From Rhodospirillales bacterium (GTDB lineage: Bacteria; Pseudomonadota; Alphaproteobacteria; Rhodospirillales; JADHTD01), in contig JADHTD010000092.1 of NCBI GenBank assembly GCA_016776525.1, forward strand, positions 1 through 9,176: 9,176 bases of DNA, written 5' to 3'. The notes beneath the pieces were generated by a model. The model saw only the letters and a list, made by a program, of their open reading frames with translations, was not told the origin of the DNA and did not search any database. How positions within the stretch are numbered: position 1 is the first letter of the stretch; each line of letters begins with the position of its first letter. A program made the position numbers and the translations under genes. Positions 1-6,090 of this stretch are shown piece after piece.

Positions 1-243
1 GCGAACTACGTTATTTCCGGTAAAATCCGGCGGCTGGAACGGGTCGACGGCCCGCCGACCCGTTCCGTTATCGAACTGGAACTGGCCGTCAGGCGCATTA
101 AAGGGGAAAAGCTTCTTTTGTTGCGCACCTACCGGGACGAGGTGCAAGCCGCCGACAGTACGGTCCGTGCCACGGTTGACGCGCTGAATGCGTCGCTCAA
201 CAAGATTTACGCCAAATTCCTGGCCGATCTGTCGAAGATCTAG
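1..243 (+). CDS. ABC-transport auxiliary lipoprotein (PqiC/ABC_trans_aux-like), 3' end only
   Basis: An open frame enters from the left edge and stops at TAG 241-243, giving the last 80 residues. They read as a beta-strand segment (NYVISGKIRRLERVDGP, then VIELELAVRR), a strand with a turn (KLLLLRTYRDEV), and a long C-terminal amphipathic helix (VRATVDALNASLNKIYAKF). This order matches the C-terminus of the ABC_trans_aux/PqiC family. Those outer-membrane-associated lipoproteins work with MlaD/MCE-type lipid transport systems in the envelope. The lipobox end lies outside the window, so localisation cannot be verified. cysC follows after 19 bp on the same strand, so co-transcription is possible. 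The family call rests on pattern memory of a short fragment and is moderate. Confidence 0.55.
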   Translation, partial: ANYVISGKIRRLERVDGPPTRSVIELELAVRRIKGEKLLLLRTYRDEVQAADSTVRATVDALNASLNKIYAKFLADLSKI

Positions 244-262
244 ATCGGATCCGGATCCCTCG

Positions 263-865
263 ATGGCCGTTAAATCCACCAACATTACGGAAGTCGCCCA
301 CCGCATCGACATCCAGGCCCGATGGCAGGCCAACGGTCATCGCGGCGCCGTCCTGTGGTTTACCGGATTGTCCGGCGCCGGCAAGACCACACTGGCCCTG
401 GAATTGGAAAACCGCTTGTTCAACAAAGGCTTTAATGTTTACGTCCTGGATGGCGACAATGTCCGGCACGGCCTGAGCTCGGACCTGGGGTTCTCGCACT
501 CCGACCGCACGGAAAACATCCGCCGCATCGGGGAAGTGGCGGCCCTGTTCGCCGATGCCGGGGCCATCGTCATCACCGCCTTTATTTCCCCTTACCAAAG
601 CGACCGGGAGCAGGCCCGCCAGGCCTATCCGGAAGGTTTCCGGGAAATTTTCATCGACGCCGACCTGGAAGTCTGTGAACGGCGCGACCCGAAAGGGCTC
701 TATGAAAAGGCAAGAAAGGGAGAAATCCCGGACTTTACGGGCATCAGCGCCCCTTACGAAGCGCCGTCAAACCCGGACCTGACGGTCGATAGCGGCGACC
801 TGACTGTAGACGAAAGCCTGCAGATTCTGATGGACTATGTGGAAGAGACTTTCGTCCTTAAATAA
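263..865 (+). CDS. cysC: Adenylylsulfate kinase (APS kinase)
   Basis: A 200-residue cytoplasmic enzyme that phosphorylates adenylylsulfate (APS) at the 3' hydroxyl with ATP, giving PAPS for sulfate reduction or sulfation. The Walker A loop GLSGAGKT is at residues 35-42. It is followed by the APS-binding stretch VLDGDNVRHGLSSDLGFS (61-78) with SDRTENIRR behind it. The family motif FISPYQSDR carries Ser109, the same number as the phospho-accepting serine of E. coli CysC. DPKGLYEKARKGEIPDFTG is the conserved lid region. Length is that of a stand-alone CysC, not a CysNC fusion. The ATG at 263 was chosen because the conserved region starts shortly after it; the frame continues 25 codons upstream to an ATG at 188, but that part overlaps the preceding gene. 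No clear Shine-Dalgarno is present, so translation may be coupled to the upstream gene. No cysDN or other sulfate genes are in view. Confidence 0.96.
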   Translation: MAVKSTNITEVAHRIDIQARWQANGHRGAVLWFTGLSGAGKTTLALELENRLFNKGFNVYVLDGDNVRHGLSSDLGFSHSDRTENIRRIGEVAALFADAGAIVITAFISPYQSDREQARQAYPEGFREIFIDADLEVCERRDPKGLYEKARKGEIPDFTGISAPYEAPSNPDLTVDSGDLTVDESLQILMDYVEETFVLK

Positions 866-891
866 AGCAAACCCGATAAAGGGTAGGCGTC

Positions 892-1134
892 TTACATCTC
901 CAAGGCCCGCATGTAGATATCAAGCAGTTCTTCCTGCTCGCGCCGGTCCGATTGGTCCATCTTTCTGAGGCGGATGATCTGACGCAGAACTTTGATGTCA
1001 AAACCGGAGCCCTTGGCTTCCGAATAGACTTCTTTGATGTCGGCGGCGAGGGCCGCTTTCTCTTCTTCCAGCCGTTCGACGCGTTCGACAAACGACCGCA
1101 ACCGCTCTCCGGCGACTCCGCCAACTTCCGCCAT
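892..1134 (-). CDS. gapR: GapR-like DNA-binding protein (DUF2312)
   Basis: An 80-residue protein of the GapR/DUF2312 family. GapR of Caulobacter is a nucleoid-associated protein that encircles overtwisted DNA ahead of replication and transcription and helps type II topoisomerases. The chain shows the family signature: a coiled-coil start RVERLEEEKAALAADIKEVY, then SEAKGSGFDIKVLRQIIRLRK, a basic DNA-facing helix, and an acidic C-terminal helix ending LDIYMRALEM. The frame is open further upstream, to a GTG at 1242, but conservation begins at MAEVGG. The ATG at 1134-1132 has AGAGAGGA about 10 nt ahead, so it is the likely start. Many alphaproteobacteria carry more than one DUF2312 paralogue, so orthology to Caulobacter gapR is inferred. 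The gene converges with cysC (26 bp between the stops). Confidence 0.93.
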   Translation of the reverse strand: MAEVGGVAGERLRSFVERVERLEEEKAALAADIKEVYSEAKGSGFDIKVLRQIIRLRKMDQSDRREQEELLDIYMRALEM

Positions 1135-1202
1135 AATCACATATCCTCTCTTGGTTTTTATAAAAGGACCCGCCTGTCGGTCTGGACCCGGCCCGGAGGC
1201 GG

Positions 1203-1232
1203 ACCATAGCCGCCCCCTAGACCCTTCGGCAA
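1203..1232 (-). promoter_or_regulatory. Weak candidate promoter for the gapR-like gene
   Basis: On the minus strand, TTGCCG (1232-1227) is followed after 18 bp by TATGGT (1208-1203). These match four of six bases of the sigma70 -35 box and four of six of the -10 box. It would give a leader of roughly 60 nt. Only weak consensus support; the spacer is very G-rich. Confidence 0.25.
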
Positions 1233-1243
1233 GCACCACCACC

Positions 1244-1261
1244 TGTGGATTTTGGGGATAA
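1244..1261 (-). promoter_or_regulatory. Two adjacent DnaA-box-like 9-mers upstream of gapR
   Basis: Read on the minus strand, TTATCCCCA (1261-1253) differs from the DnaA box TTATCCACA at one base. The directly following AAATCCACA (1252-1244) differs at two. They sit in tandem, about 110 bp upstream of the gapR-like start codon and just beyond the end of the ybdK-like gene. Binding by DnaA is a guess from resemblance only. Confidence 0.25.
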
Positions 1262-1283
1262 CTTTTGCAGGATGAGGGAGTGT

Positions 1284-2420
1284 CTAGATATCCCGGACCG
1301 TTTCCTCGATCAATTGATCGACAACGGCCAGCAGGGCCTCCTGGTCAGCGGCACCGTTCTTGAGGGCCGCTTCCCAGACGGCAAGCTGCCGGTGGGCGCT
1401 GGTGCCGCGGTCCGTGATGGTGCGGACATGGGCCACTTCCCGGGTGCATCCCAGGGCATCGGCGTCTTCGCCGATCAATTCAAGAAGTTCATCGACCAGT
1501 TCGGAACAGGACACCATTTCACCCTTGCCGAAATCGATAAGGCCTTCGTCCAAGCCGTATCGTTGCGCCCGCCACCGGTTTTCCTGGATCAGCATGGAAG
1601 CGTATTGCCGCCAGCGCTGGTTGTCGCTGCGAAGGCGATAGAGCATGCGGACGATACAGGCAAACAGGGCGGCAATGGCGACGGTATCTTCCAGCAACGG
1701 ACAGACATCGGTAATGCGCATTTCCAGGGTCGGGAAATTGGCGCTGGGCCGGATGTCCCACCACAACATGCTGGCATCCTTGATGACGCCCGCTTTGACC
1801 AGGACGTTCACGTGGCGTTGGTATTCGGTGAAGGAATCGAAATATTGCGGCAGGCCTGATCTCGGCAGTTCGTCGAAAATACTCAACCGGTAGGACTTAA
1901 GCCCCGTGTTTTCACCCCGCCAGAAGGGAGACGACGTGCTGAGCGCCAGCAGATGCGGCAGGAAATATCCGGCCTGGTTCAAGAGGTCGATCCGCAATTC
2001 GTTGTCTTCGATACCGACATGGACATGCATGCCGCAAATCAGCAGGCGGCGGGCCAGGGCCTGCATGTCTTCGGCCAGAATGTTGTAGCGTTCCTTGTCG
2101 GTGTGGACCTGTTCCTGCCATTCGGAAAAAGGATGGGTGGAGGCGGCAATCGGCGCCAGGCTATACTGATCGGCGATTTCGGCAACGGTCCGGCGCAGCC
2201 AGGCCAATTCGTCACGGGCTTCCTGAACGGTTTTACAGACGCTGGTGGCGACTTCGATCTGTGATTTCAGGAATTCCGGTTTGATCAGGCCCTTGATCCG
2301 CGTTTCGCATTCTTTGAGCATGTCCGGCGGCGGATCGGCACACAATTGGCGCGTCTCGCGTTCAACCAGCAGATATTCCTCTTCGACGCCGATGGTCAGG
2401 CTGGGGTTTGGGAATGACAT
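1284..2420 (-). CDS. YbdK-type carboxylate-amine ligase (GCS2 family)
   Basis: A 378-residue cytoplasmic enzyme of the glutamate-cysteine ligase type 2 family. Members join a carboxylate to an amine through an acyl phosphate, using ATP; E. coli YbdK shows weak gamma-glutamylcysteine synthetase activity, and the real substrate is unknown for most. Visible motifs are the N-terminal GVEEEY (11-16, metal/ATP glutamates), HVHVGI (132-137), WWDIRPS (220-226), TLEMRITDVCP (231-241) and ENRWRAQRYG (280-289). The length is normal and no truncation is seen. The ATG at 2420 starts 11 bp after the stop of the upstream amidohydrolase-family gene, so the two are very probably one operon. That pairing hints at metabolism of a glutamyl or formylglutamyl compound. 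The family assignment is firm; the substrate is not. Confidence 0.93.
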   Translation of the reverse strand: MSFPNPSLTIGVEEEYLLVERETRQLCADPPPDMLKECETRIKGLIKPEFLKSQIEVATSVCKTVQEARDELAWLRRTVAEIADQYSLAPIAASTHPFSEWQEQVHTDKERYNILAEDMQALARRLLICGMHVHVGIEDNELRIDLLNQAGYFLPHLLALSTSSPFWRGENTGLKSYRLSIFDELPRSGLPQYFDSFTEYQRHVNVLVKAGVIKDASMLWWDIRPSANFPTLEMRITDVCPLLEDTVAIAALFACIVRMLYRLRSDNQRWRQYASMLIQENRWRAQRYGLDEGLIDFGKGEMVSCSELVDELLELIGEDADALGCTREVAHVRTITDRGTSAHRQLAVWEAALKNGAADQEALLAVVDQLIEETVRDI

Positions 2421-2431
2421 CTGCGAACCCT

Positions 2432-3247
2432 TTAAAAATGTTCAACCCGGTGCAGGGAATCCATGGCCATGATCTCGCCCAGGGCTTCGGCCAGAAGATC
2501 GGCCCAGCGTTCGGTTTCCGCCGGGGTTTCCACATGGTCCTGGCGGATTTCAACGGCACAGTTGGGCAGGCCGCCGGCACCGGCATGCAGGTCGATGGAA
2601 TAGGCGATTTCCCGGCCCGAATAGGGTTCATTGTCGCCGACGTGCAGGTCCGGATGGGCGCGGAGTTTTTCGATCAGGGGAACGGCCATGCGCGGATCCC
2701 GGTTCCACAGCACACCGATATCCCAGAGCCGGTCTTCGCCGCCGAAGCTGGGCGTAAAACTGTGTATGGAGAACAGGGCCGGAGCCGGCCCCCGCCGCCA
2801 CAGATGCGCCAAGGCATTGGTGATGGCATGGTGATAGGGCTCGTGGAAGGTTTCGGCGCGGGCCACCAGATCGGCTTCGCTGAGGTTCTGGTTGCCGGCA
2901 ATGGTGATGCCGTCGCTGGCCTCGGGAATGGACTGCGGGTCGCCGGTCTGGCGGTTGATGTCGATCAGCAGCCGGGAATACCCGCTGAGGATGGCGCAGG
3001 CGTCGAGTTTTTCCGCCAGCAGGCGGGTAACGTCGGCGGCGCCGATGTCATAGGCGATGTGTTTGTCGAAAGCGTCCGCAGTCAGTCCCAGGCTGCCGAG
3101 AACCTTGGGCACCGCCCGGCTGGCATGGTCGCAAATCAGCAACAGCGGCGCCGATCCGTCCTCATTGATCACCTCGTAGGGCGGCGGGTCGTTGGCCCCG
3201 ATCAACGAAGCGGCGGCGGGGCCGATGGGAATGGCGGCTTCTGACAT
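2432..3247 (-). CDS. N-formylglutamate amidohydrolase family protein
   Basis: A 271-residue FGase-family (zinc metallohydrolase, PF05013) protein. The classical reaction releases formate from N-formyl-L-glutamate in histidine breakdown, but many alphaproteobacterial members lie away from hut genes and have untested substrates. Motifs in order: CDHAS (39-43), YDIGA (66-70), YSRLLIDINR (90-99), the HEPYHHAI helix near 135-142, SIHSFTP (160-166), and a late YSIDLHAGAGGLPNCAVEIRQD stretch with the HAGAGG loop. There is no signal peptide, so it acts in the cytoplasm. It is the first gene of a two-gene unit with the YbdK-like ligase. No hutH, hutU or hutI genes are present, so a hutG name is not justified. 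No Shine-Dalgarno precedes the ATG; a -10-like TATACT ends only 7 bp before it. Confidence 0.92.
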   Translation of the reverse strand: MSEAAIPIGPAAASLIGANDPPPYEVINEDGSAPLLLICDHASRAVPKVLGSLGLTADAFDKHIAYDIGAADVTRLLAEKLDACAILSGYSRLLIDINRQTGDPQSIPEASDGITIAGNQNLSEADLVARAETFHEPYHHAITNALAHLWRRGPAPALFSIHSFTPSFGGEDRLWDIGVLWNRDPRMAVPLIEKLRAHPDLHVGDNEPYSGREIAYSIDLHAGAGGLPNCAVEIRQDHVETPAETERWADLLAEALGEIMAMDSLHRVEHF

Positions 3248-3254
3248 AGGGGGA

Positions 3255-3282
3255 AGTATAGCGACAATTCCAGCCTTGATAA
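3255..3282 (-). promoter_or_regulatory. Candidate promoter of the amidohydrolase-ligase pair, possibly leaderless
   Basis: On the minus strand TTATCA (3282-3277), a 16-bp spacer and TATACT (3260-3255) resemble a sigma70 promoter. The -10 box ends 7 bp before the ATG at 3247. Transcription would therefore start at or next to the start codon. Confidence 0.4.
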
Positions 3283-3340
3283 GGCCCCAAATAATGATTG
3301 TTGCAGGACAATTTGAAGCTGGCTCCGGTCCGAAAAAAGC

Positions 3341-3387
3341 GCTAGAGCGGGTCAGGTCAAATGGTTCCTATCTAACTTGGACCGCTT
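3341..3387. repeat. Imperfect inverted repeat in the divergent intergenic region
   Basis: The left side reads AGAGCGGGTCA and the right side TTGGACCGCT, which pair as an imperfect hairpin (five outer base pairs AGCGG/CCGCT, then a mismatch and two more pairs). The right arm runs up to the Shine-Dalgarno of the DMT transporter. The CTAGAGCGG-type start recalls short intergenic repeats common in alphaproteobacteria. No second copy is in this window, so repeat status is unproven. Confidence 0.25.
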
Positions 3388-3399
3388 AAGGAGCCTGTT

Positions 3400-4332
3400 A
3401 TGCGAGATAATCAGACACAGACCAGCTCTGGACGGCCGGTGCCCGCAATAGAAGACGGGCGGGCCGTGCGCGTGGCCTTTGTCGCCCTCATGTGCGGGGC
3501 CTTCGCGATTGCCTTTTCGCCAATCTTTGTCCGCCTCAGTGAGTTGGACCCGACGGCGACCGCTTTTCACCGGGTTTTCCTGGCTTGGCCGGCCCTGTGG
3601 CTGTGGAGCGCCATGCCGGCCGGGAAAACAGGCACGGCCCGGCAACCGGCCAGCCGTAAAGATTATTGGGTGCTGATGCTGTCCGGTGTTTTCTTCGCCG
3701 GTGATTTGGCCTTCTGGCACTGGTCCATCCGCTATACGTCGGTGGCCAATTCAACCCTGCTGGCCAATTTCGCGCCGATCTTCGTATCCTTGGGGGCTTT
3801 CGTCCTGTTCCGGGAGCGGTTCTCCCGGACCTTCCTCGTGGGCATGGTCTGTGCCCTGGCCGGGGCCTGTGTGTTGATGGGGGACAGTTTCGTCCTTAGC
3901 CTGACCAACCTGCTGGGGGACGCTTTGGGCATGATCACGGCGGTATTTTACGGGGCCTACATCCTGACCGTCGGCCGCTTGCGGGCGCATTTTTCGACGG
4001 CCACCATCATGGCCTGGAGCAGCGGCACCGCCGCCGTCATTCTTTTGCCGGTAACCCTGGCATCCGGCGAAGCCTTGATTCCCGGCTCCCTTTACGGCTG
4101 GGGTATCCTGCTGGGGCTGGCGCTGTTCTCCCATGCCGGCGGCCAGAGCCTGATCGCCTATGCCCTAGCCCATCTGCCGGCCGCTTTCTCATCGGTCAGC
4201 CTTCTGTTCCAACCGGCAATTTCCGCGGTGCTTGCCTGGGTGATCCTCAATGAGCCGCTGGGTGCGGTGCAGGCCCTGGGCGGGGCCATTATCCTGGTTG
4301 GCATTTACCTGGCCCGGCGCGGCAGCCGCTGA
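3400..4332 (+). CDS. EamA/DMT-superfamily transporter (RhaT/EamA-like)
   Basis: A 310-residue inner-membrane protein with ten predicted membrane helices in two EamA repeats, about residues 27-161 and 171-306. The first repeat starts VRVAFVALMCGAFAIAFSP and contains the usual SVANSTLLANFAPIFVSLGAF segment. The second ends with the family hallmark LNEPLGAVQALGGAIILVGIYLA. Drug/metabolite transporters of this kind export amino acids, nucleosides or other small metabolites by proton exchange; the cargo cannot be read from sequence. The start is well supported: AAGGAG (3388-3393) lies 6 nt before the ATG. It is divergent from the amidohydrolase gene (152 bp between them) and converges with the ferredoxin gene. 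A hydrophilic N-terminal tail of about 20 residues precedes the first helix. Confidence 0.93.
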   Translation: MRDNQTQTSSGRPVPAIEDGRAVRVAFVALMCGAFAIAFSPIFVRLSELDPTATAFHRVFLAWPALWLWSAMPAGKTGTARQPASRKDYWVLMLSGVFFAGDLAFWHWSIRYTSVANSTLLANFAPIFVSLGAFVLFRERFSRTFLVGMVCALAGACVLMGDSFVLSLTNLLGDALGMITAVFYGAYILTVGRLRAHFSTATIMAWSSGTAAVILLPVTLASGEALIPGSLYGWGILLGLALFSHAGGQSLIAYALAHLPAAFSSVSLLFQPAISAVLAWVILNEPLGAVQALGGAIILVGIYLARRGSR

Positions 4333-4372
4333 TCAATAATCCGGCCTTTTCCTTGTCTGGGTTATAAACGGA

Positions 4373-4705
4373 CTAGGTTCCCGGCAGGCTGTCCGGGATT
4401 GACGGTGCCGCCGTATCGTCCCGGGTGCCGTGGAGTTTCTCCAGATCGTCCAGAAGGGCCGGTACGTCATCCAGGGTAAGGCCGGTCATAAAATCGCCGC
4501 CCGGGGCAAGCCGGGCATTGGGGCCTTCCTCACAGCGGCCCAGGCAGATCATTCTTTTCAGGGTGATGTTGATGTTGCGCTGGGCAATCCCCGCTTCCAG
4601 GGCGTCGGCGATGCCTTCGCCGCCCCGCCCGGCGCAGGACGGTTTGTCCGCCTGAAAGCGGCGGTTGATACAGACCACCAGAAGGCGCGGCGTTTTGTCC
4701 GTCAT
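4373..4705 (-). CDS. Thioredoxin-fold [2Fe-2S] ferredoxin-like protein
   Basis: A 110-residue cytoplasmic protein of the thioredoxin-like [2Fe-2S] ferredoxin family (as in the NuoE C-terminal domain and small shethna-type proteins). It has a beta strand RLLVVC ending in Cys12, then Cys24 (KPSCAGRGG), and a pair Cys54 and Cys58 in MICLGRCEEGPNARLAPGG. The spacing CX11C...CX3C is that expected for cluster ligation, so all four ligands are present. The last 20 residues are low in conservation and probably disordered. An in-frame stop lies just upstream, so the ATG at 4705 is the only likely start. Its partner and redox role are unknown. The gene lies 80 bp downstream of the oligogalacturonate-lyase-like gene on the same strand, so read-through is possible. 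Confidence 0.87.
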   Translation of the reverse strand: MTDKTPRLLVVCINRRFQADKPSCAGRGGEGIADALEAGIAQRNINITLKRMICLGRCEEGPNARLAPGGDFMTGLTLDDVPALLDDLEKLHGTRDDTAAPSIPDSLPGT

Positions 4706-4706
4706 G

Positions 4707-4712
4707 CCTCCT
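4707..4712 (-). promoter_or_regulatory. Unusually close Shine-Dalgarno of the ferredoxin gene
   Basis: A full AGGAGG (4712-4707 on the minus strand) is separated from the ATG by one base. Five to nine bases is usual. No other start codon fits, because an in-frame TAA lies three codons upstream of the ATG. Confidence 0.5.
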
Positions 4713-4785
4713 GCTTAAGGTCTGACGGGCGGTTTGCACAGGTAATATTGGATGACAGGCGTTGGAGCCCGATGGGCCGGACGGG

Positions 4786-5889
4786 TCAGTTTCCGGCGCC
4801 GTCCAGCAGGCATTCGTAAATCTGGGCATGTCCCGTGACGTCAGATGAATAAACGATGCGGCTGTCATCGGGGGCAAAGTTCGGATGCACATGGGTGTGC
4901 TGCGGCGCATAGACCTTGACCGGTCCGTTGGCATAGGGGAACGGACCGTTCCAGTGGTCGCCGACCTGTGAAGCCTGCGGATAACAAACTGGGGTGGGTG
5001 CGGCGTTGCCTGCCAGGGGATCGAAAATCTGTACGCCGTTGTCGGGAAAGTTGGTGTCGGCGACCATTTTTGTGCCGTCCCAGTTGGCCATGGCATGCCA
5101 GGCGTTGAATTCGGTAACGACCCGGTCGGCGCCGCTATCAATATCGATGGCGCGGATCCGGTGCGGCCAATCGGTGAAGGTGATCTCCCGGCGGCCCGGC
5201 AGCCAGGCTTCGTGGACAATCCATTCGTTCTTTTCAGCGTTGCGGGAATAGATGCAGCGGTTTTCCGTGCCGTCGCGGTTGATCACCCAGGTCCGGTCGA
5301 TCATGTCGGCGATATAGTGGATGAGGTTTGGGTCGTCCGGGTGGAACTGCGGGTGGCCGATTTTCTCGCGCTCCAGAATGATGGTGTGATCGCCGCTTTG
5401 CGTATCGATGACGTAGAACCGGAAACCGTTCTCCCATTTGACGGGAACCGCCCACCACTTGCTGTCCCAACTAAGCGCCGTCGTGCCCATGGAGGTGGCG
5501 ACCATGCCTTCTGCAACCATCGGCGCATCGCCGAAATTGACCAATTCGTCCTCGGCCAGGGTTTCCAGGTCGAGCCGCCAGGCCCCGTTGCCGGCGGTGT
5601 AGAAAACATGCCGCCCGTCCCGGGACGGATAGACCGACCATTCGTGGAGATCATCGCGATCGGTCAACTGGACCAGCTTGCCGGTCTGCCGGTCTTCACA
5701 GAAAACCTGCGGGTTGCCGGTGCGGTGGCTGATGAAGAACAGCCTTTGCAGGGCCGAGTCATAGGCGGGGATAAAGAAAAACGGGTGGTGATGTATGGAC
5801 GGGTGGTCGGTAACCTGGCGGATGACGGCGCCGCTCTTCTCGTCGGTCAGGGATATCGATTCCGAAGGATAGAGGGTGCCCTTAGCCAT
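4786..5889 (-). CDS. Oligogalacturonate lyase-like protein (PL22, seven-bladed propeller)
   Basis: A 367-residue protein resembling oligogalacturonate lyase (Ogl), which cleaves unsaturated digalacturonate to 5-keto-4-deoxyuronate in the cytoplasm by Mn-dependent beta-elimination. Repeating WD/TolB-like blades are seen (for example LQRLFFISHRTGNPQVF, DGRHVFYTAGNGAWRLDLET, DDSRIVYSSDVTGHAQIY). The metal site is preserved: Gln330, His333 and His335 in QHTHVH, with His265 in NAWHAMANWD 65 residues earlier. In the Yersinia enzyme the ligands are His287, Gln350, His353 and His355, nearly the same spacing. No signal peptide is present. The protein is slightly shorter than typical Ogl (about 388). 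The family also contains proteins of unknown substrate, so pectin breakdown is an inference. The gene is divergent from the IclR regulator. The ATG start at 5889 has only a poor Shine-Dalgarno. Confidence 0.85.
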   Translation of the reverse strand: MAKGTLYPSESISLTDEKSGAVIRQVTDHPSIHHHPFFFIPAYDSALQRLFFISHRTGNPQVFCEDRQTGKLVQLTDRDDLHEWSVYPSRDGRHVFYTAGNGAWRLDLETLAEDELVNFGDAPMVAEGMVATSMGTTALSWDSKWWAVPVKWENGFRFYVIDTQSGDHTIILEREKIGHPQFHPDDPNLIHYIADMIDRTWVINRDGTENRCIYSRNAEKNEWIVHEAWLPGRREITFTDWPHRIRAIDIDSGADRVVTEFNAWHAMANWDGTKMVADTNFPDNGVQIFDPLAGNAAPTPVCYPQASQVGDHWNGPFPYANGPVKVYAPQHTHVHPNFAPDDSRIVYSSDVTGHAQIYECLLDGAGN

Positions 5890-5943
5890 TGATCAGGGTC
5901 CAGACTCGGTTGGCCGGTTACGAAAACTTTCTCACCGGGAAAC

Positions 5944-5972
5944 ACTAAAACAAAGAAGGCTCCGGCACGCAA
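5944..5972 (-). promoter_or_regulatory. Weak candidate promoter for the lyase-like gene
   Basis: Minus-strand TTGCGT (5972-5967), 17 bp, TTTAGT (5949-5944). Matches are partial (three and four of six). A short palindrome GAAA-AC-TTTC at 5922-5931 lies downstream and shares the GAAA/TTTC letters with the operator-like palindrome on the other side of the gap. Confidence 0.2.
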
Positions 5973-5995
5973 TACCGTCAGCTTACCTCGTTTTA

Positions 5996-6024
5996 TTGAC
6001 TCATAGCCTAATCTATCTTACAAT
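5996..6024 (+). promoter_or_regulatory. Near-consensus sigma70 promoter of the IclR gene
   Basis: TTGACT (5996-6001) and TACAAT (6019-6024) are separated by exactly 17 bp, each matching five of six consensus bases. It lies in an A+T-rich island of an otherwise G+C-rich window. Transcription is expected to start near 6031, about 70 nt before the GTG at 6099 or 116 nt before the ATG at 6147. Confidence 0.7.
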
Positions 6025-6031
6025 TAGTTTC

Positions 6032-6062
6032 AAATAAATTTTCGCATTCCGAAAGTTTATTT
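6032..6062. promoter_or_regulatory. 31-bp palindrome at the predicted start site: candidate IclR operator
   Basis: The left arm AAATAAATTTTCG (6032-6044) and the right arm CGAAAGTTTATTT (6050-6062) are inverted repeats with 12 of 13 matching positions, around a 5-bp centre CATTC. The palindrome begins where transcription should start, the position expected for autorepression by steric block. IclR-family dimers bind such palindromes. The AAATAAA/TTTATTT outer parts faintly recall KdgR-type sites. The same sequence could also fold as an RNA hairpin, but no T-run directly follows. Confidence 0.6.
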
Positions 6063-6081
6063 TGCTTTCGTGCTTCCCAAA

Positions 6082-6090
6082 GGGGGGGGG
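6082..6090 (+). repeat. Homopolymer tract of nine G upstream of the IclR start
   Basis: Nine consecutive G follow AAA just before the reading frame. The tract ends 8 nt before a GTG (6099), so its G residues could also pair with the anti-Shine-Dalgarno. It lies in the leader, not in a coding frame, if either annotated start is right. Confidence 0.8.

Noticed and set aside
251..262. Two tandem BamHI-like GGATCC motifs directly before the cysC start
   Set aside because: Only partly contiguous and too short to mean a repeat element; no cloning scar or other vector sequence is present.
872..885. ACCC/GGGT hairpin between the convergent cysC and gapR-like genes as a bidirectional terminator
   Set aside because: Four base pairs, no T-run; too weak.
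1198..1214. GGCGG/CCGCC hairpin between ybdK-like and gapR-like genes as terminator
   Set aside because: Only five base pairs and no T-run on either strand.
2408..3244. Long plus-strand open frame of 278 codons opposite the amidohydrolase gene
   Set aside because: It mirrors a strongly conserved gene on the minus strand, has low-complexity glycine/valine-rich translation and no family motif; a high-G+C codon shadow.
2432..3247. Naming the amidohydrolase hutG
   Set aside because: No histidine-utilisation genes nearby and the family has many members with other substrates.
5095..5892. Plus-strand open frame of 265 codons opposite the lyase-like gene
   Set aside because: Shadow frame; the minus-strand frame has propeller blades and metal ligands.
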